This document shows, in pieces, positions 36,736-48,138 of a DNA stretch of 64,000 nucleotides. The DNA comes from Opisthorchis felineus. Lineage: Eukaryota > Platyhelminthes > Trematoda > Opisthorchiida > Opisthorchiidae. Positions within the stretch are counted from its first letter, which is position 1. Each line of letters begins with the position of its first letter. The notes beneath the pieces were generated by a model, which worked only from the letters and a program-made list of their open reading frames with translations, did not search any database and was not told the DNA's origin. Where the stretch lies: assembly GCA_004794785.1 (NCBI GenBank), contig SJOL01007286.1, forward strand, positions 893,568 through 957,567. Direction: 5' to 3'. The position numbers and the translations under genes were made by a program.

Positions 36736-37790
36736 GCTGACAGCACAAAGTCAGTGTTCATCACTGATGCTTCACTGCGTACATATATACTTTATTTAGA
36801 AGTCTCATCGTGAAGAAGAGAATACAATCGGATAGGGAAGCAACCTAGCGCTAGGCGCTACAAACAATCCTAGGTGCCTACATTTCCAGACACTCATTTA
36901 GACACTCTTGATAGAAAGTGACAACAAGAGCGCCACTGACATTGATTAGAATTCACGTCTTTCATCTTCTCTTATCATGCACAGGAGAATCACGCAGACC
37001 CTATTCTGGAATGGAATCGCACCAACTGTACCCATACCTTCCCTAATCGATTTCACACTCTGCTACTCTGTCAGCGGCTGACCACCACTCTGCTTGCACC
37101 ACTCTGAAATGGCAAGGAAAAAACTCTTCTTGACAAAAGATGCTTTGGTATGCGCAGTGCACGTCCAATGTACGCTTATCAAAAACTTGAAGACGTCTCA
37201 GTTTCGCTGCTAACAAGGACCACGTATCACAGCCATACAACAAAGCAGCCCGCAATGTAGTCTGATAAACACATCCCTTGAGATTCAGACATATGCCACA
37301 GGTATCCCAAATTAGCCAACACGGCCAAAGATTTAGAAATTCGTGTAATGATCTCTTCTGTCCCACTTGAGTCTCAACTAACACAACTTCAAAAACGCAT
37401 GTGCCTTCTGCTCTTCGAGCTTCTAGCGTTCCTCTCAGTATCTCATTGACCATAAAATTAAATAGGAATGGAGAGATTGGGCGCCCTTTTCGGACACCGC
37501 TTTGCGTACGAAAGCTTTTGGAGAGCTGTCTGCACACTCGTACACGCTCAAAATTCTGAGGATACAAAGAACTCATTACATTGGCCGAAATCCCACTGAC
37601 TAATCCTGAGTCAGTGGTTCTCAGGACACCATAAGACGACGAAGTTTAAGTAACACCAAGAGTCTTGTTACGACTGAAGTTAAGTTAATCCCTCTGTGAT
37701 TACCGAATTCACTTCATACCCGTTTTTAAAAGAGGACAAACAGAGACAACTATTAGCGGTTAGCTAGTCAGTCAAGGACACTTCCGCCTG
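36702..37790 (-). mobile_element. RTE retrotransposon, copy 5 (5' truncated, internally deleted)
   Basis: Read on the minus strand, the copy begins within the reverse transcriptase (a GISLTP-like region near 37,700, frameshifted), passes to LSKSFRTQSGVRKG and GRPISPFLFNFMVNEIL at about 37,520-37,430, then jumps to LLYGCDTWSL and LRRLQVFDKRTLDVH near 37,240-37,160. Motif A and the YADD region are missing, so internal segments have been deleted while the frame over 37,576-37,043 stays open for 177 codons. The 3' end is the CAT/GAT run at 36,702-36,735. The open frame is a relic, not a host gene. Confidence 0.8.
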
Positions 37791-39808
37791 GTGGCTTAGG
37801 ACGACTCTGGACACTGAACATCTTACCGCAGCGGCCTATGGATGGCCAGAGGAGCGCAGCCTGGGACGAGTGGAGAGTGACTGGGCGGTTAGCTCAAAGA
37901 TCGTACTGAGAACTTCAATTCTTGTTTCTGATTCGCATCACACAACAATTTCAGGTAAGTCCAGTGTGCGAGCAAGAGCAGCCTGTTATCCTGCTCGCCT
38001 CAGAATGCGAAAACTGCAAGAACCAGACTAGACATGCATAGATTCCTGAAGATTGACTTCATAGTACTTGAGAGAAGCGCAGAGTTTGTTACTGAAACCG
38101 ATGCAAGACGAAAGGGCTCGTCATTTTCCAGTGGAATGGCCTACAAGGAGTGTATCAATAATGAGATACGAGGGGAGTTAAAGTATGTGAAAGAGAAAGA
38201 GGGTCGACGTCAGCAGTAGCTCGTTTTCGAATATCTACCATGCTGTATCGAGCAAGTGAAGCAATGAGCGATTAGCATGACTGCGTTTTTGGTTGTATGA
38301 GCCAGATCCACACACTTCTTTTCCATTTATTTTACTGTGAAGATTCATGGTACAGATATCCGTTGGACTAGAGAAACTTTTTAGGAACGACTTTTGGTAT
38401 AGTGGCTTATTTGCCCAACAAAATCGGTCACACTATTCATTTAGACAGGAAAGGAAAGACTATAGCCAGGCGCCTCATCTGATGGTACCGAAAAGATCAG
38501 TATAACTCAAATAATGCGTCAAAGCAGAATCTAACTCCGTACAGCTTTTTGTTTCATCTTGTGAAAACCTGAGGTTCTCAGCATGGGCGGCAGTAGAAAA
38601 AAGCGTAGTAGCATCAAGGGAATTTCGACAATTTGCAAAACTTGATGATATCAACTCGAGTTGAAACTTTCTGTGAATGCTGGTGTCATTCAACAGCCTT
38701 CCGGACGTGTAATGCTTTTGATATGTTCTCATTCATCCTCCTCAATGGCAGCAACACACTGGTAAATATTGGTTAATACTGGTGTTTAACTGCCATACAA
38801 CCACGAGGAAAGAACACTCCAGAAAGGAATAGAAAGGGAGTGGTGAATATTTAATAAAAAGTCGTTTAGTTTCCACAGAGAACAAGTAACCTACACATTC
38901 GGGTGCTTTTAAATGACCCATCAAATTGGCCATCAGAGCACTGACCGAGCACACTTTTTTTACTGCTATCCAAAACAGCACAATTGCACACAAACAGCCA
39001 AATTTCTGGAACAGTTCAGCTAGAAGGTGACCGATTGCTACTGTGGTATAAAGTTATATTTTACCGGAAGTCGCCACTAACCCGATACTGACAGACCAAG
39101 TTGTTTGGATGGGCTAAGTAGCGTTGGAAGAATTCTGGAGGAAGTTGCCAATCCTCGATTAAATAGCTTTAAAAAGACGTATAAATCACTTGCAAGATTA
39201 TAACTTGCAATGCTGATAACCCCATGATTTCGGTACAGTTTGTTTCACTAACATCCACGTCACAGAGCAATTTTTTTTGCATTTTTTCGGACACTGCTTG
39301 AGGAGCAAGAGAACTGGCAGAGGCAAACAAGGGGCGTACCAGGTAAATCCACATAAGAATTGGTCAACTTTTCGGAAACGTAAAGCTGTGTGACTGAAAG
39401 AGTCATTCTAACTATGCTGAAAGGGTTATATCTTCGCATCATTCGTAAAGCGGTGAGTTAATGTAACACTTGACTAAACGTAACGTTGGGTGACATGCAT
39501 ACAAACAATATGTAGTCCCTTACTATGTAATTCATTCAACCAAACTAAAATATGTATGCCGCTGATGCGCAGTTAATGACCACCCTTGGAACTTCCACTG
39601 CCATTCCGTCTCCTTGGACCCCAACAAGATTCACTTGACTAGATATCGCCCCAGTTTTCGTTTGACCTCTTCTGCTCTACGAGTTTTGCCAGTTTTATTC
39701 CAAGTTATGAATGCATAGAAGCAAAACACAGACAATGCTACAACTCTCAATTCATCGTACATATACTTCACCTTTTCCAAGACTTCGCTACTCAAGTCGA
39801 AGTAAGTA
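37791..39808. other. no firm gene
   Basis: A 61-codon charged plus frame at 38,034-38,219 and several minus frames (38,475-38,993) are open, but no exon could be supported. Confidence 0.3.
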
Positions 39809-40015
39809 CTATGGATTTAGCGGAAACTTCCACACAAGTCTCTGTGATTCTGCCATGTGATTTATAAACTCGTAAGAAACATTGTTTATCAAAGCAAACA
39901 AGGTATACTTTCTTTCGAGTGGCTGTATGAAGCTAGCCCATCGCCGGAAACTGTGAATTAGAATATGAATGTAGAACTCTTCCAAATAGCTTTGTGAAAA
40001 GTGCACTCTCAAGGA
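39809..40015 (-). CDS. candidate terminal exon, unrecognised
   Basis: The minus frame reads YLEEFYIHILIHSFRRWAS, then LERKYTLFALINNVSYEF, then HMAESQRLVWKFPLNP and a TAG. It is helix-rich and protein-like. A LINN motif within a helical stretch recalls tethering-complex subunits, but this is too little to name it. The upstream exon edge is unclear (a GTAAGA donor lies just upstream). Confidence 0.25.
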   Translation of the reverse strand, partial: SLRVHFSQSYLEEFYIHILIHSFRRWASFIQPLERKYTLFALINNVSYEFINHMAESQRLVWKFPLNP

Positions 40016-41271
40016 GAGTTCTTCAAGCTCTTACTTGCAATGGTCACCCATGCCTAAAAATCCAGTAAGGTGTGCGGCCGATGAGAAATAGCTGAAAAAT
40101 TTACTGTGATGGTTGACTTGTTGCTCGAGCTCGAGAATTTTTTCCCAAACTTTCTGTCGCCAATCTAGGTGACACTCTAACTACGAGCGGTGTGGTAGTG
40201 TGTCGATCTTCAGCGGTATACATTGCTCTAGGTGTTAGCCAAATTTGTGTTTCGCTGAATATACCTTCCGTTGGTCAAGAGGTCACCCTTGTTCACAACG
40301 GGATGTTTATATAGTCAGTACTTTTGGTTTTCTCAATGTCCGGTGTTCTGGTTTGCCTGTGTGCAGACGACTTGGTAGCCAGTGAACAATGTTGCGCTGA
40401 CTCTAAGGTTGATCCCGCAAACTGGCCCATCCGTTTGATGGTGCATCCCTTTGGGCTGTCAGATTAAGTCGTTGTCCATTTGTTCACGGAGGTCTCATAT
40501 TTTGTGGAGGGTGTTATCCCCAATTTTTCTTTGTTCACTGGCTGCTATGCCCTTTTCGAAGTCACCTGGGTGTGAGAATTTAACACAAAGCTAAATTGTT
40601 ATCACCGTTGAGACTCGAGGAGGACAGGCTTGATTTTGTTTCAACGTTTCACGTGAGATCAAGTCAGCGAGGAACAGCGAGGCAGGAAAATAAGGCTTTG
40701 TGAAGGTGAGGCAGAAATCGACAAGATGTATAGCCAGTTACACGACATCCTAGTGGTATTCAAGCGGAAGACGCTTTGGAGCAAAGTGGCAAGACTAAAG
40801 GGTAAGCAGCTACTTGACAGTTGCTGTGTTTGTTAGTGGCACTGTCTGCTGAGCCTGGCAAGATAATCTTTAGGCTTGGTGACTGATATAACCATCTACC
40901 ACCTACATTGTGCTAAGAATGACTGATATTCGTTACGATTTTATAATGTTCCCTATGTGGAACAATTTTGTGTACAGTAGGGCGACATGGATAAACTTAT
41001 GTGAATTTATTTATTTATGAGATAGAATCCTCCCGAATACCCGCAAAGCAGTCGATGTGTACAGAGAATTGCCACACCAGAGATTATTTAGGTAACGTCG
41101 ACAGTTCAGAAACTATTAAATTTTGTGCATATCCATGATGAAGCACTTCCCTCCTAAAGCAATCACTGTAAATAAACAATAACACACTCCAAAATACTAA
41201 AAATCCAGAAGAAAATGTAAGCAAAACAATGGTCGGTAACGAAGGAATGTGAATAAATACAGGTTGTAGAT

Positions 41272-41615
41272 ACGTAATGCACTACTCATAGGGTTGCTGA
41301 AAATTCTTCGGCAGCCCACTACCGGTTTCGCCCTTCTTGGCGCTCATCAGATAGGCGCATTCCCTGAGTTTCCATCAACCTTATGTTCTACTTGAAACCA
41401 AATTGCACGAAACTAGCGAAATACACTCATTTGCAAACAAATGTGGTTTTACGAGGGACTCACCTGGAACCCAGATTAATCTCTCGTTTGTGAAACATGA
41501 GGCGGCCTGTTGCAGCACATTCAGTTGCCTGGAAACATCACAAATGAGAGATTTAGCTGGGTTCCAGGTGATTCTCTCGCAAAGCCAAATTTGCTTGCAA
41601 ATGAGTGTATTTCGC
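41272..41615 (-). repeat. hammerhead-bearing repeat, copy 4 (complete with both foldback arms)
   Basis: It starts ACGTAATGCACTACTC, has the hammerhead region, TTCTACTTG, then a left arm (41,416-41,492) and a right arm (about 41,538-41,615) that are inverted copies of each other around a 45-bp spacer. The arms contain CACTCATTTGCAAACAAAT and CACCTGGAACCCAG on the left, and CTGGGTTCCAGGTG and TTGCAAATGAGTG on the right. This is the fullest form in the window and defines the family: a foldback with a ribozyme at one end. No protein-coding capacity is seen, so it would be non-autonomous. Confidence 0.8.
41314..41356 (-). ncRNA. hammerhead ribozyme, copy 4 (variant cleavage site)
   Basis: The core CUGAUGA and GAAA are intact. 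Stem I is GCCUAU with GUGGGC (last pair U-G). Stem II is GCGC with GGGC, one G-G mismatch. The cleavage triplet is GUA rather than GUC; NUH triplets can still be cut but usually more slowly. Residual activity is possible. Confidence 0.75.
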
Positions 41616-41663
41616 AGGTTGTAGTTCTTAGTTTGATATGGTAAGGCTGCGGCGTGTACTTAC

Positions 41664-41913
41664 CATCAATTTCTGTCATGATGGGTCATTTAAGCCACTG
41701 TGGCCTCCTCCAGGATTCAAATTCAGTTTTACCTAGAACCTCGGATTGGATTTCTTTGTAGGTCGTTAGACTGATAAGTGTGACAAGCCGGCCTTGCTTC
41801 AGCATTTGAAACGTCTCCAACAACTTGTTCAGGTGTGTAATGCTAGTTGGACATTGCAAATAATACATAAAAAGCGACACATCCATCCATCCACAAATCT
41901 TCACAGATCGCAA
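41664..41913 (-). CDS. weak minus-strand exon candidates
   Basis: One frame (about 41,913-41,733) reads HLNKLLETFQMLKQGRLV and TTYKEIQSEVL up to a donor GTAAAA in phase 1. Separately, 41,679-41,664 reads ATG then TEID and reaches a strong donor GTAAGTAC, resembling a first coding exon. They are not mutually joined; either may be chance. Confidence 0.2.
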
Positions 41914-42338
41914 AACGGATTATGCACTTTGCGAAGGGGCGAGGGAAATCCTGCAAGTTCAGTACACGGTTTAACTTAGTTTGCTCACGGTGATTTGCAC
42001 TTTCAACATGCAAAGTATGAAGAATATGTACGACATATCAAAAATTGGTCTACAGTAATTGATTCTGCGGAAAGTCTCTGTAAATACAACGAAGTTTATG
42101 CATAAAACTGTGACTTAGTTTTATTGTCAATACGACGCTATTTGACATTCAGTAGCCAAGTCTCCCGTCCTCAATGAACTCTCAAAAGAAAAAAAACTTC
42201 TGCAAAGAAGACGATTTTGGGGAAAGTATATTCTTCTATTCAAATTCCCATTCTGAGAGATAATTTCCACATAACCGGAGAGAAAAGACATCATGGCATT
42301 CTCGTTGGCTGATTTGATCCCTAGGAGGAAAAAGCATA

Positions 42339-43052
42339 ATGGTCTTCCTCAAGATACAGACCTACATTTGTTCGTTTACCATCATAAGTTTTGTCACAAG
42401 CAAAGCTGATACCCGTGGACATTTTTCTCTAGACTTGAATCGACCACACCCAAAATTTTGCTTCGCATTATTTGCAGCATTGTTCGTTAGAACATTCCCA
42501 GATGCATTATTGACTAAAGACAAAGCTGAAGGACAGGATGAAACGATGCGGAGGAGCACATTGATGCCCGAGTTAGCACGTGAGTTCGTCTTCCTGCTTA
42601 CTGGCCTTTCTGTTGTAAAAGCCACTAAATTGTGGTGGCCTATAGGACAGCGCTCTGACTACCATTATACAGATTCACCAGGTTGCGCCCGTTTGCATCA
42701 ATCACAAACATGCAAGCTTTTCAGAAACCAGAAGCATTCAGTTCGTGAAATACTGATATTTCCAAAATTTTTAAAACAATCGTATCCAGAACGCCGGAAA
42801 TGGAAAAGGGAATTCCTTACTCCGATGCAGAATCTGGGCGATGCGCTTTGTATTGGCCAAAAACCTATGGAGGATTATCTTTGTCCAGGAGTTATTTTAA
42901 AATATTCTCAAGATGTTCCCCTGATTGGAGGAATGCTGTGTAGATTGTTCCACTCAATAGTTCAAAGAGGTCGAAAGCAGGGTAATTTGGTGGGCGTAAC
43001 TGAAGGCTGGCTTGCAAGGTTATGTGTATCCAAGGTGTCGATTGGGAGGTGA
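42339..43052 (+). CDS. 237-codon open frame with signal-peptide-like start
   Basis: This is the longest open frame of the window that is not retrotransposon. It starts MVFLKIQTYICSFTIISF, ends TSKA and then polar sequence, which fits a secretory signal of about 24 residues. The rest is basic with several Cys and dibasic sites: KWKR at about residues 155-158, and GRK near residue 213 flanking a stretch containing MEDYLCPGVILKYSQ. A prohormone-like layout is possible but speculative, as the GRK could be an amidation and cleavage site. No family is recognised. An open frame of this length by chance is unlikely but not impossible at this base composition, and introns could exist within it. Confidence 0.35.
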   Translation: MVFLKIQTYICSFTIISFVTSKADTRGHFSLDLNRPHPKFCFALFAALFVRTFPDALLTKDKAEGQDETMRRSTLMPELAREFVFLLTGLSVVKATKLWWPIGQRSDYHYTDSPGCARLHQSQTCKLFRNQKHSVREILIFPKFLKQSYPERRKWKREFLTPMQNLGDALCIGQKPMEDYLCPGVILKYSQDVPLIGGMLCRLFHSIVQRGRKQGNLVGVTEGWLARLCVSKVSIGR

Positions 43053-46000
43053 CCTCGCTTCAGGATCAAGTGATTTCCGTAGGCTATCCAGCAAGCAAAT
43101 AAAAAATGGATCAGCTTATCTACTGTAGCACGCATCGCAACATCACGAAGTCCACTATCACTTGTAGCTTATTATTTTTCACTTCAAAAGGACACCATGG
43201 ATTCCATCATAACAGATTGCATTTTGCCGGAGCATAAGTTTTTGCACTGAATAACTGAACAATCGGACAAAACTTTGCTCGTAAGAAAGCCATGGCTCTA
43301 TTCGATGTTCTGGTCCTGCCGACCTATTTTGAAGGTTGTTTTTCCATCCGCTTGAAATACCAACTTCTTCAAGATTTTCGGTGAACCTAAAAATTGAAAA
43401 TAAGGTACTTTGCGTCTTGAGAAAAAACGAATATATTTGGTGGTATTTTAGTCTGAATCGGACATCAGGTAGGGCAGACTGAATAAGTCAACATCCATGG
43501 ACAGGTATTTCACGTACATCACCACATTCTAGTGACCCATGTATGCATCCACTAGGGCGAACTTAACTATATCTTGGCCAGGTGAAAATCACGTCTCCCA
43601 ACTTATTCCAGTTAGTGGGTGATTGTGAGATAATTACCTGACCAACTTGACTGATGGCACTGACTCATTTGGTTGTTAAAAACGATGGTAGGGCAGGTGC
43701 ATCATTTGCCACCGCGATCAAACGAAGTTAAGCAACTGGGGAAAAGGTAGGACAAGAGGTAGCTTGTCAAAATTCTAATTAGATCATGTTAGTCTGAAAA
43801 CTGAAAGCTTTTTCGATCCAAGATGTGATGTGTTTGAGGGCTATATTCGCAGCACCGGGATGAACGAGTTGCCAGCTATTATTTGCGGGCGATCCCACAT
43901 CACTATATGATCTGTTCATTTCACCGTCCGAATTGGGGATTATACTTGGTATTTTAAAGACTGAAGAAGCTGTGTTCCTGGGAAACCGTGTGGGCTGGGT
44001 GCGTTCATTCTTTGTGTAGTTTTCGTGAAAAACCCAATCTACTCAGGATAGAGAAGACAACTGAATAGGCTACCCTTCAGTAGTGTGAAAACAAATCAGT
44101 TGCAAGATAAGACGACATTTAGAAGTCACTTAGGTAGACTGTTAAATACTGTAACCGTGCGGATCCTCGTCATCGGTAGCTTGTCCACACATCCGATAAG
44201 AGAGAAGGGAAAGGTAAGACGATGTTCAATGTAATCCGTTGGATAATTTCTGAATCTAGTGAATCTGGAGTAAACCAACATTAAACAAGTAGTATTACAT
44301 TGGAAAAACGTAGCAGTACCACATCATGCAGCTCATAGGACTCAGTAAAAATATCGCCGCAGTTTGCGTGGACTCTAGTTAGCACTGTCTCATTTGTCCT
44401 TCCTTCCGATTGGCCTAAGTTGGGGGCACCGGGTGTGGTATGGATGGCTGGTAGGTGGGTAGTGTCGAACAGCGATTGAGGATGAGTAGGCTTGGAGTGA
44501 CTGAACTGGATGGGCAGAATAAAGACAAATTGTGTTCAGGATAGATTTGGGAATATGGTGAAGGTAGGGCCAAAAGGTTGATTACTCTGTTTTTTGGTTA
44601 TTGATTTTTGTTTCTCGGTTTTTCAAAGTCAATAATTATTAGGGTTCTGGAGAGGAAGTTGCACCAAAGTTGCATCACAAGTGGATGGAAAAGCGTTCAC
44701 TAAAATGAGAACCGAGATTATTATTTCGCTCTGTTTGCAATAAACGAGCTGTATGAAGCTAATTTATGCATTAGTTCGCGGCCTTTCAGCTGCCAGTTAA
44801 TGAAGAAACTTCACTCTCCCTACCACTTTCCTCATTCAGTCATCGTGCTGGGTTGAATCGAATTTTTTGCACAGCCCCTCCTTTCTGTCGGCAATTCGCA
44901 GTGCCACTGCCCAACAGCATGTTAAAAGCCAAGAATTATGTTAAGGAGAATTTCACGAAGTGCGTCGGTGCAGATTCAGTCCTTCCGTCTGTGATCTGTC
45001 GATGCTAGTGGGACTGGTTTTATTCGACATCCCCCACATTGTGTCGTTGGTTCACTGAACGATTCGAAATGCGTGGGTTGCTTGTAGCACATCCACCTGG
45101 TTACCATGTGTCTGCGCAATTTGACGCTTATGTTGCCTGTGTTTGTGTGCGAAGTTTGGGATGAATTTCTGAAGCTTGATGCATCCAACTCCTTGTAAAT
45201 CACTGTCTTCCCCAGCCATGGTTTTCGACCCGATTTCAGCAGCGTGTTCCTAGAATGTGTGTGAAAGTTAGTGGTAGTGGGTCACTCGTAGGTGAAAATC
45301 GATTTCTAACGCAAAAAACGCAGTTTTTAGTCAAGGTAATAAAACACGTTGCATCTATGAATTTGGCGATATTGTGGATAATTTGAAGATTTCCGACTGT
45401 TTCCTGCTACACACTGATGAGGTCGTTGCCCGCTGATTTTTGTGGAGCTTAAGTAGTTCGCCAGCTTATGAAGCCTCCAAGATTGGCAGCTGCAATAACT
45501 TAAAGCACTAAGGGGAAATTGATTAGGCGCCCTTCTTAGGTGAATCATTGGCTGAAGCAAATTAAACAAAGTAAAATTGGGGGCGGGGTTCTGTAAGAGA
45601 GGTGGAAATTACACTTACTGTAATATAGCAACTCCTCAAATGGGAAGAAATTTGCGACGAGAAGTTCTCCCGCAAAATCATCTTACACAAAGGATTTTTT
45701 GCACACCCTGGATTCGGCGTCCCGGTCATCAGGGCGAAAGAACATCCAGCCAAACTACGTCCTACTATTGTATTAGGGCTAACGTTTTGATTTAATATGG
45801 TGTAACTATTCACAGAAACGAGAGAATTTCACTCATGGTGGAGTTAACAGTACCTATCTTGTATGTTGCGCTTATGTCTAAGCATAATATTAGAAGAACT
45901 CCGTCGACATTTTCGCTCGAACTAGTTTTTGGATGGAGGTATTGCCGGAAATGTTCAAGGCAGTCTAGTGTATGTCACGTTTGCTACCGGCATCATTCCA

Positions 46001-46194
46001 GAATCGATCCTTAGCTACTCCGCTAAACCACCTAGACTGTTTTATGCACATGAAAGCGTTGTGAAATAGAATACTATACTTGAAAACTGCAGGTTCTATT
46101 TGTGATGGACAAGTGAATTGTGTTACTTACAGCCGTGCATTACGCAAAGGCCATAAAAGTCTTATGTAATCTTGAACACTCAAACATGAGTTCC
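43053..46194. other. no firm gene
   Basis: Short frames only, including minus frames at 44,976-45,203 and 45,327-45,813. No repeat family recognised. Confidence 0.3.
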
Positions 46195-48138
46195 TTATCG
46201 CACGGAGAAAGAATGTATTGGTGATAAACATTTCAGGTCGCGCTTCAGTCCACTTGGTTTGATAAATATTTCTTGCCTTGGTATTTCGGCGTTATCTGAT
46301 AGTAAATGCCTTCTCCAGTGACCATGTAAAGTGTTGTTTGCCTGTTGGTTTAGCTCATAGACAAATTCCGTTCCTGCGCCCATCGTATCTGTGTAGTAAT
46401 TCTCAGCACAAGGACACTCCCAGGTTGAACAGCAGCATCCAGGTACTATAAATCTTCTCAGTAGATCCTTATTTCGTAAGACGAATCCACATGAAGACAC
46501 TGCAGCGACCACAGACCAGGGACGACTAGTTCTTAATTGAAGCAGGTTATCCACAAAGTATAGAACAAACCCGGGTAACTGAATTAATGTGATAGGTACA
46601 CTGGTGACTCGGTGGAGCACGACACGTTTAAGCCCAGGAATGTGCTTCGGCTCCCATCTTGCTAACCTGTGCACATGTTATTTCAGAAATAGGAACACAA
46701 AATAAAACAAAATCCAACACACAAAAAAACACCAAGAACCGATTTGAGAAACTTGACCTTAAGAGCTCGTCTAATCTCACACTTTGTTTTCAACTGTAGA
46801 ACGAGAGTAAATGATATCATGACTAAATGTGTTACGTACGGATAATCACCGGCATATCGAAAGAGTACCGACAACACAGTTGTTTCTATTTAGAACGACC
46901 ACCGAAATTAATCTACGGAATATATTCCTTTCTCTTAGGAGGAAACCAAATATTGAAGAAGGGAAAGCTTTCGAAAAATGTTTGGCGAAATGTGTTGGTA
47001 GTCCTTCTTCCTTATCACACAGACCCTCTACACTACCGTAGATTTCCTCAGTAACAGCTTGGTTTTTCACAAGATCGCTAGGGGATAAACGCAAGATTCC
47101 ACATGCTTCTCGTAACAGAGTGCGCACTTGTTTGGTAAACCAATGCTCTGGGGTCACAAAAATCGGAAAAATTCTGTATGTATGCCTAGAGTTTACAAAA
47201 TGCCAGCAATAAAATTCACAGCTGCTTTCAACTGCCTGCGTGACAGTTGGTTGATGTTCATGGTACTCCTACCTGCAGAATCATTAAATCATTCAGGCCT
47301 CGGATGGTTTTTCTGACTAGTGATTTTGACTTGCTATAGAGGATAATGTTGGCACAACCACTGACCCATCGCTACGCTCCACCACGCTCCCTAACAACGC
47401 ACTGATAATGTAACCTTGATTGGTGATGGAACGTTTGCAATCAAATAGCCAAGCTCAGCGATCAAACCAATGACCAGTGACTTCGAGTGACATAACCACG
47501 AATTTTTAGATTTTTTCAGTGTCTACTTCTCTTCTTCAACTAGCAGTAGTGGTTATCCGTGCCTTACTCACACTTTTGAGGGTATGCTTCCGGATGGTTC
47601 AGAAAGTAAGACCAAAAAGCGAAGCCAATCTAGGCGTGACCACGACACATAATTGAGAAATATGAACAGCTATTTTCTAGTCATCAGAGTCTTCTTTGCT
47701 CCATATTGCATTTGTGAAACGCTACTCCAGTAGTGACAACAACCCAGGTTTGTTTATAAGTGCCATATTTAAGTAGATTCTGCTCAGCGGGCCTCCAAGA
47801 CTTGACGATATATTGAGAGATGTGCCATGTGGAATAAGCTGAGAGGAATAGTGTACTCTCGGCTTGATAGAACAACAAATAAGGTTTTTTGGGCTCGCCC
47901 GGTGGAGCAATAATGTGAGTACACCTTTAGGCAAGTGACACTAGCCAAACTATAGCTTAGCCTTTAGAAATCGCTTTGAGTGATTGTCCACTTCCGGAGT
48001 ATTTTACCGAGAGAAGCGTCTTGTTGACAGTACTGGATGTGACACTGTTTGTGGGAAACAACAATTCGACCGCTTTCTTTATCTTTCATGAATTCCCAAG
48101 GTTTCTTCAGGCCGATGACTGTCCTCCACACTAGCCTT
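46195..48138 (-). CDS. unrecognised multi-exon gene (C-terminal part)
   Basis: Two exons are well supported: 47,147-46,850, after a strong acceptor (CGATTTTTGTGACCCCAG), and 46,666-46,195, ending in a stop. They join in phase 2 across a 183-bp intron. They read HWFTKQVRTLLREACGIL, LPTHFAKHFSKAFPSSIF, then LARWEPKHIPGLKRVVLH, a hydrophobic ITLIQLPGFVLYFVDNLLQ, and a Cys-rich GCCCSTWECPCAEN. Upstream, 48,138-48,008 (WRTVIGLKKPWEFMKDKES, VVSHKQCHIQYCQQ) joins in phase 1 to a frame starting at 47,924 (VLTLLLHRASPKN), but the end of that exon is unclear because all three frames are open at 47,700-47,920. The protein has one possible membrane segment. No family is recognised. Confidence 0.45.
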
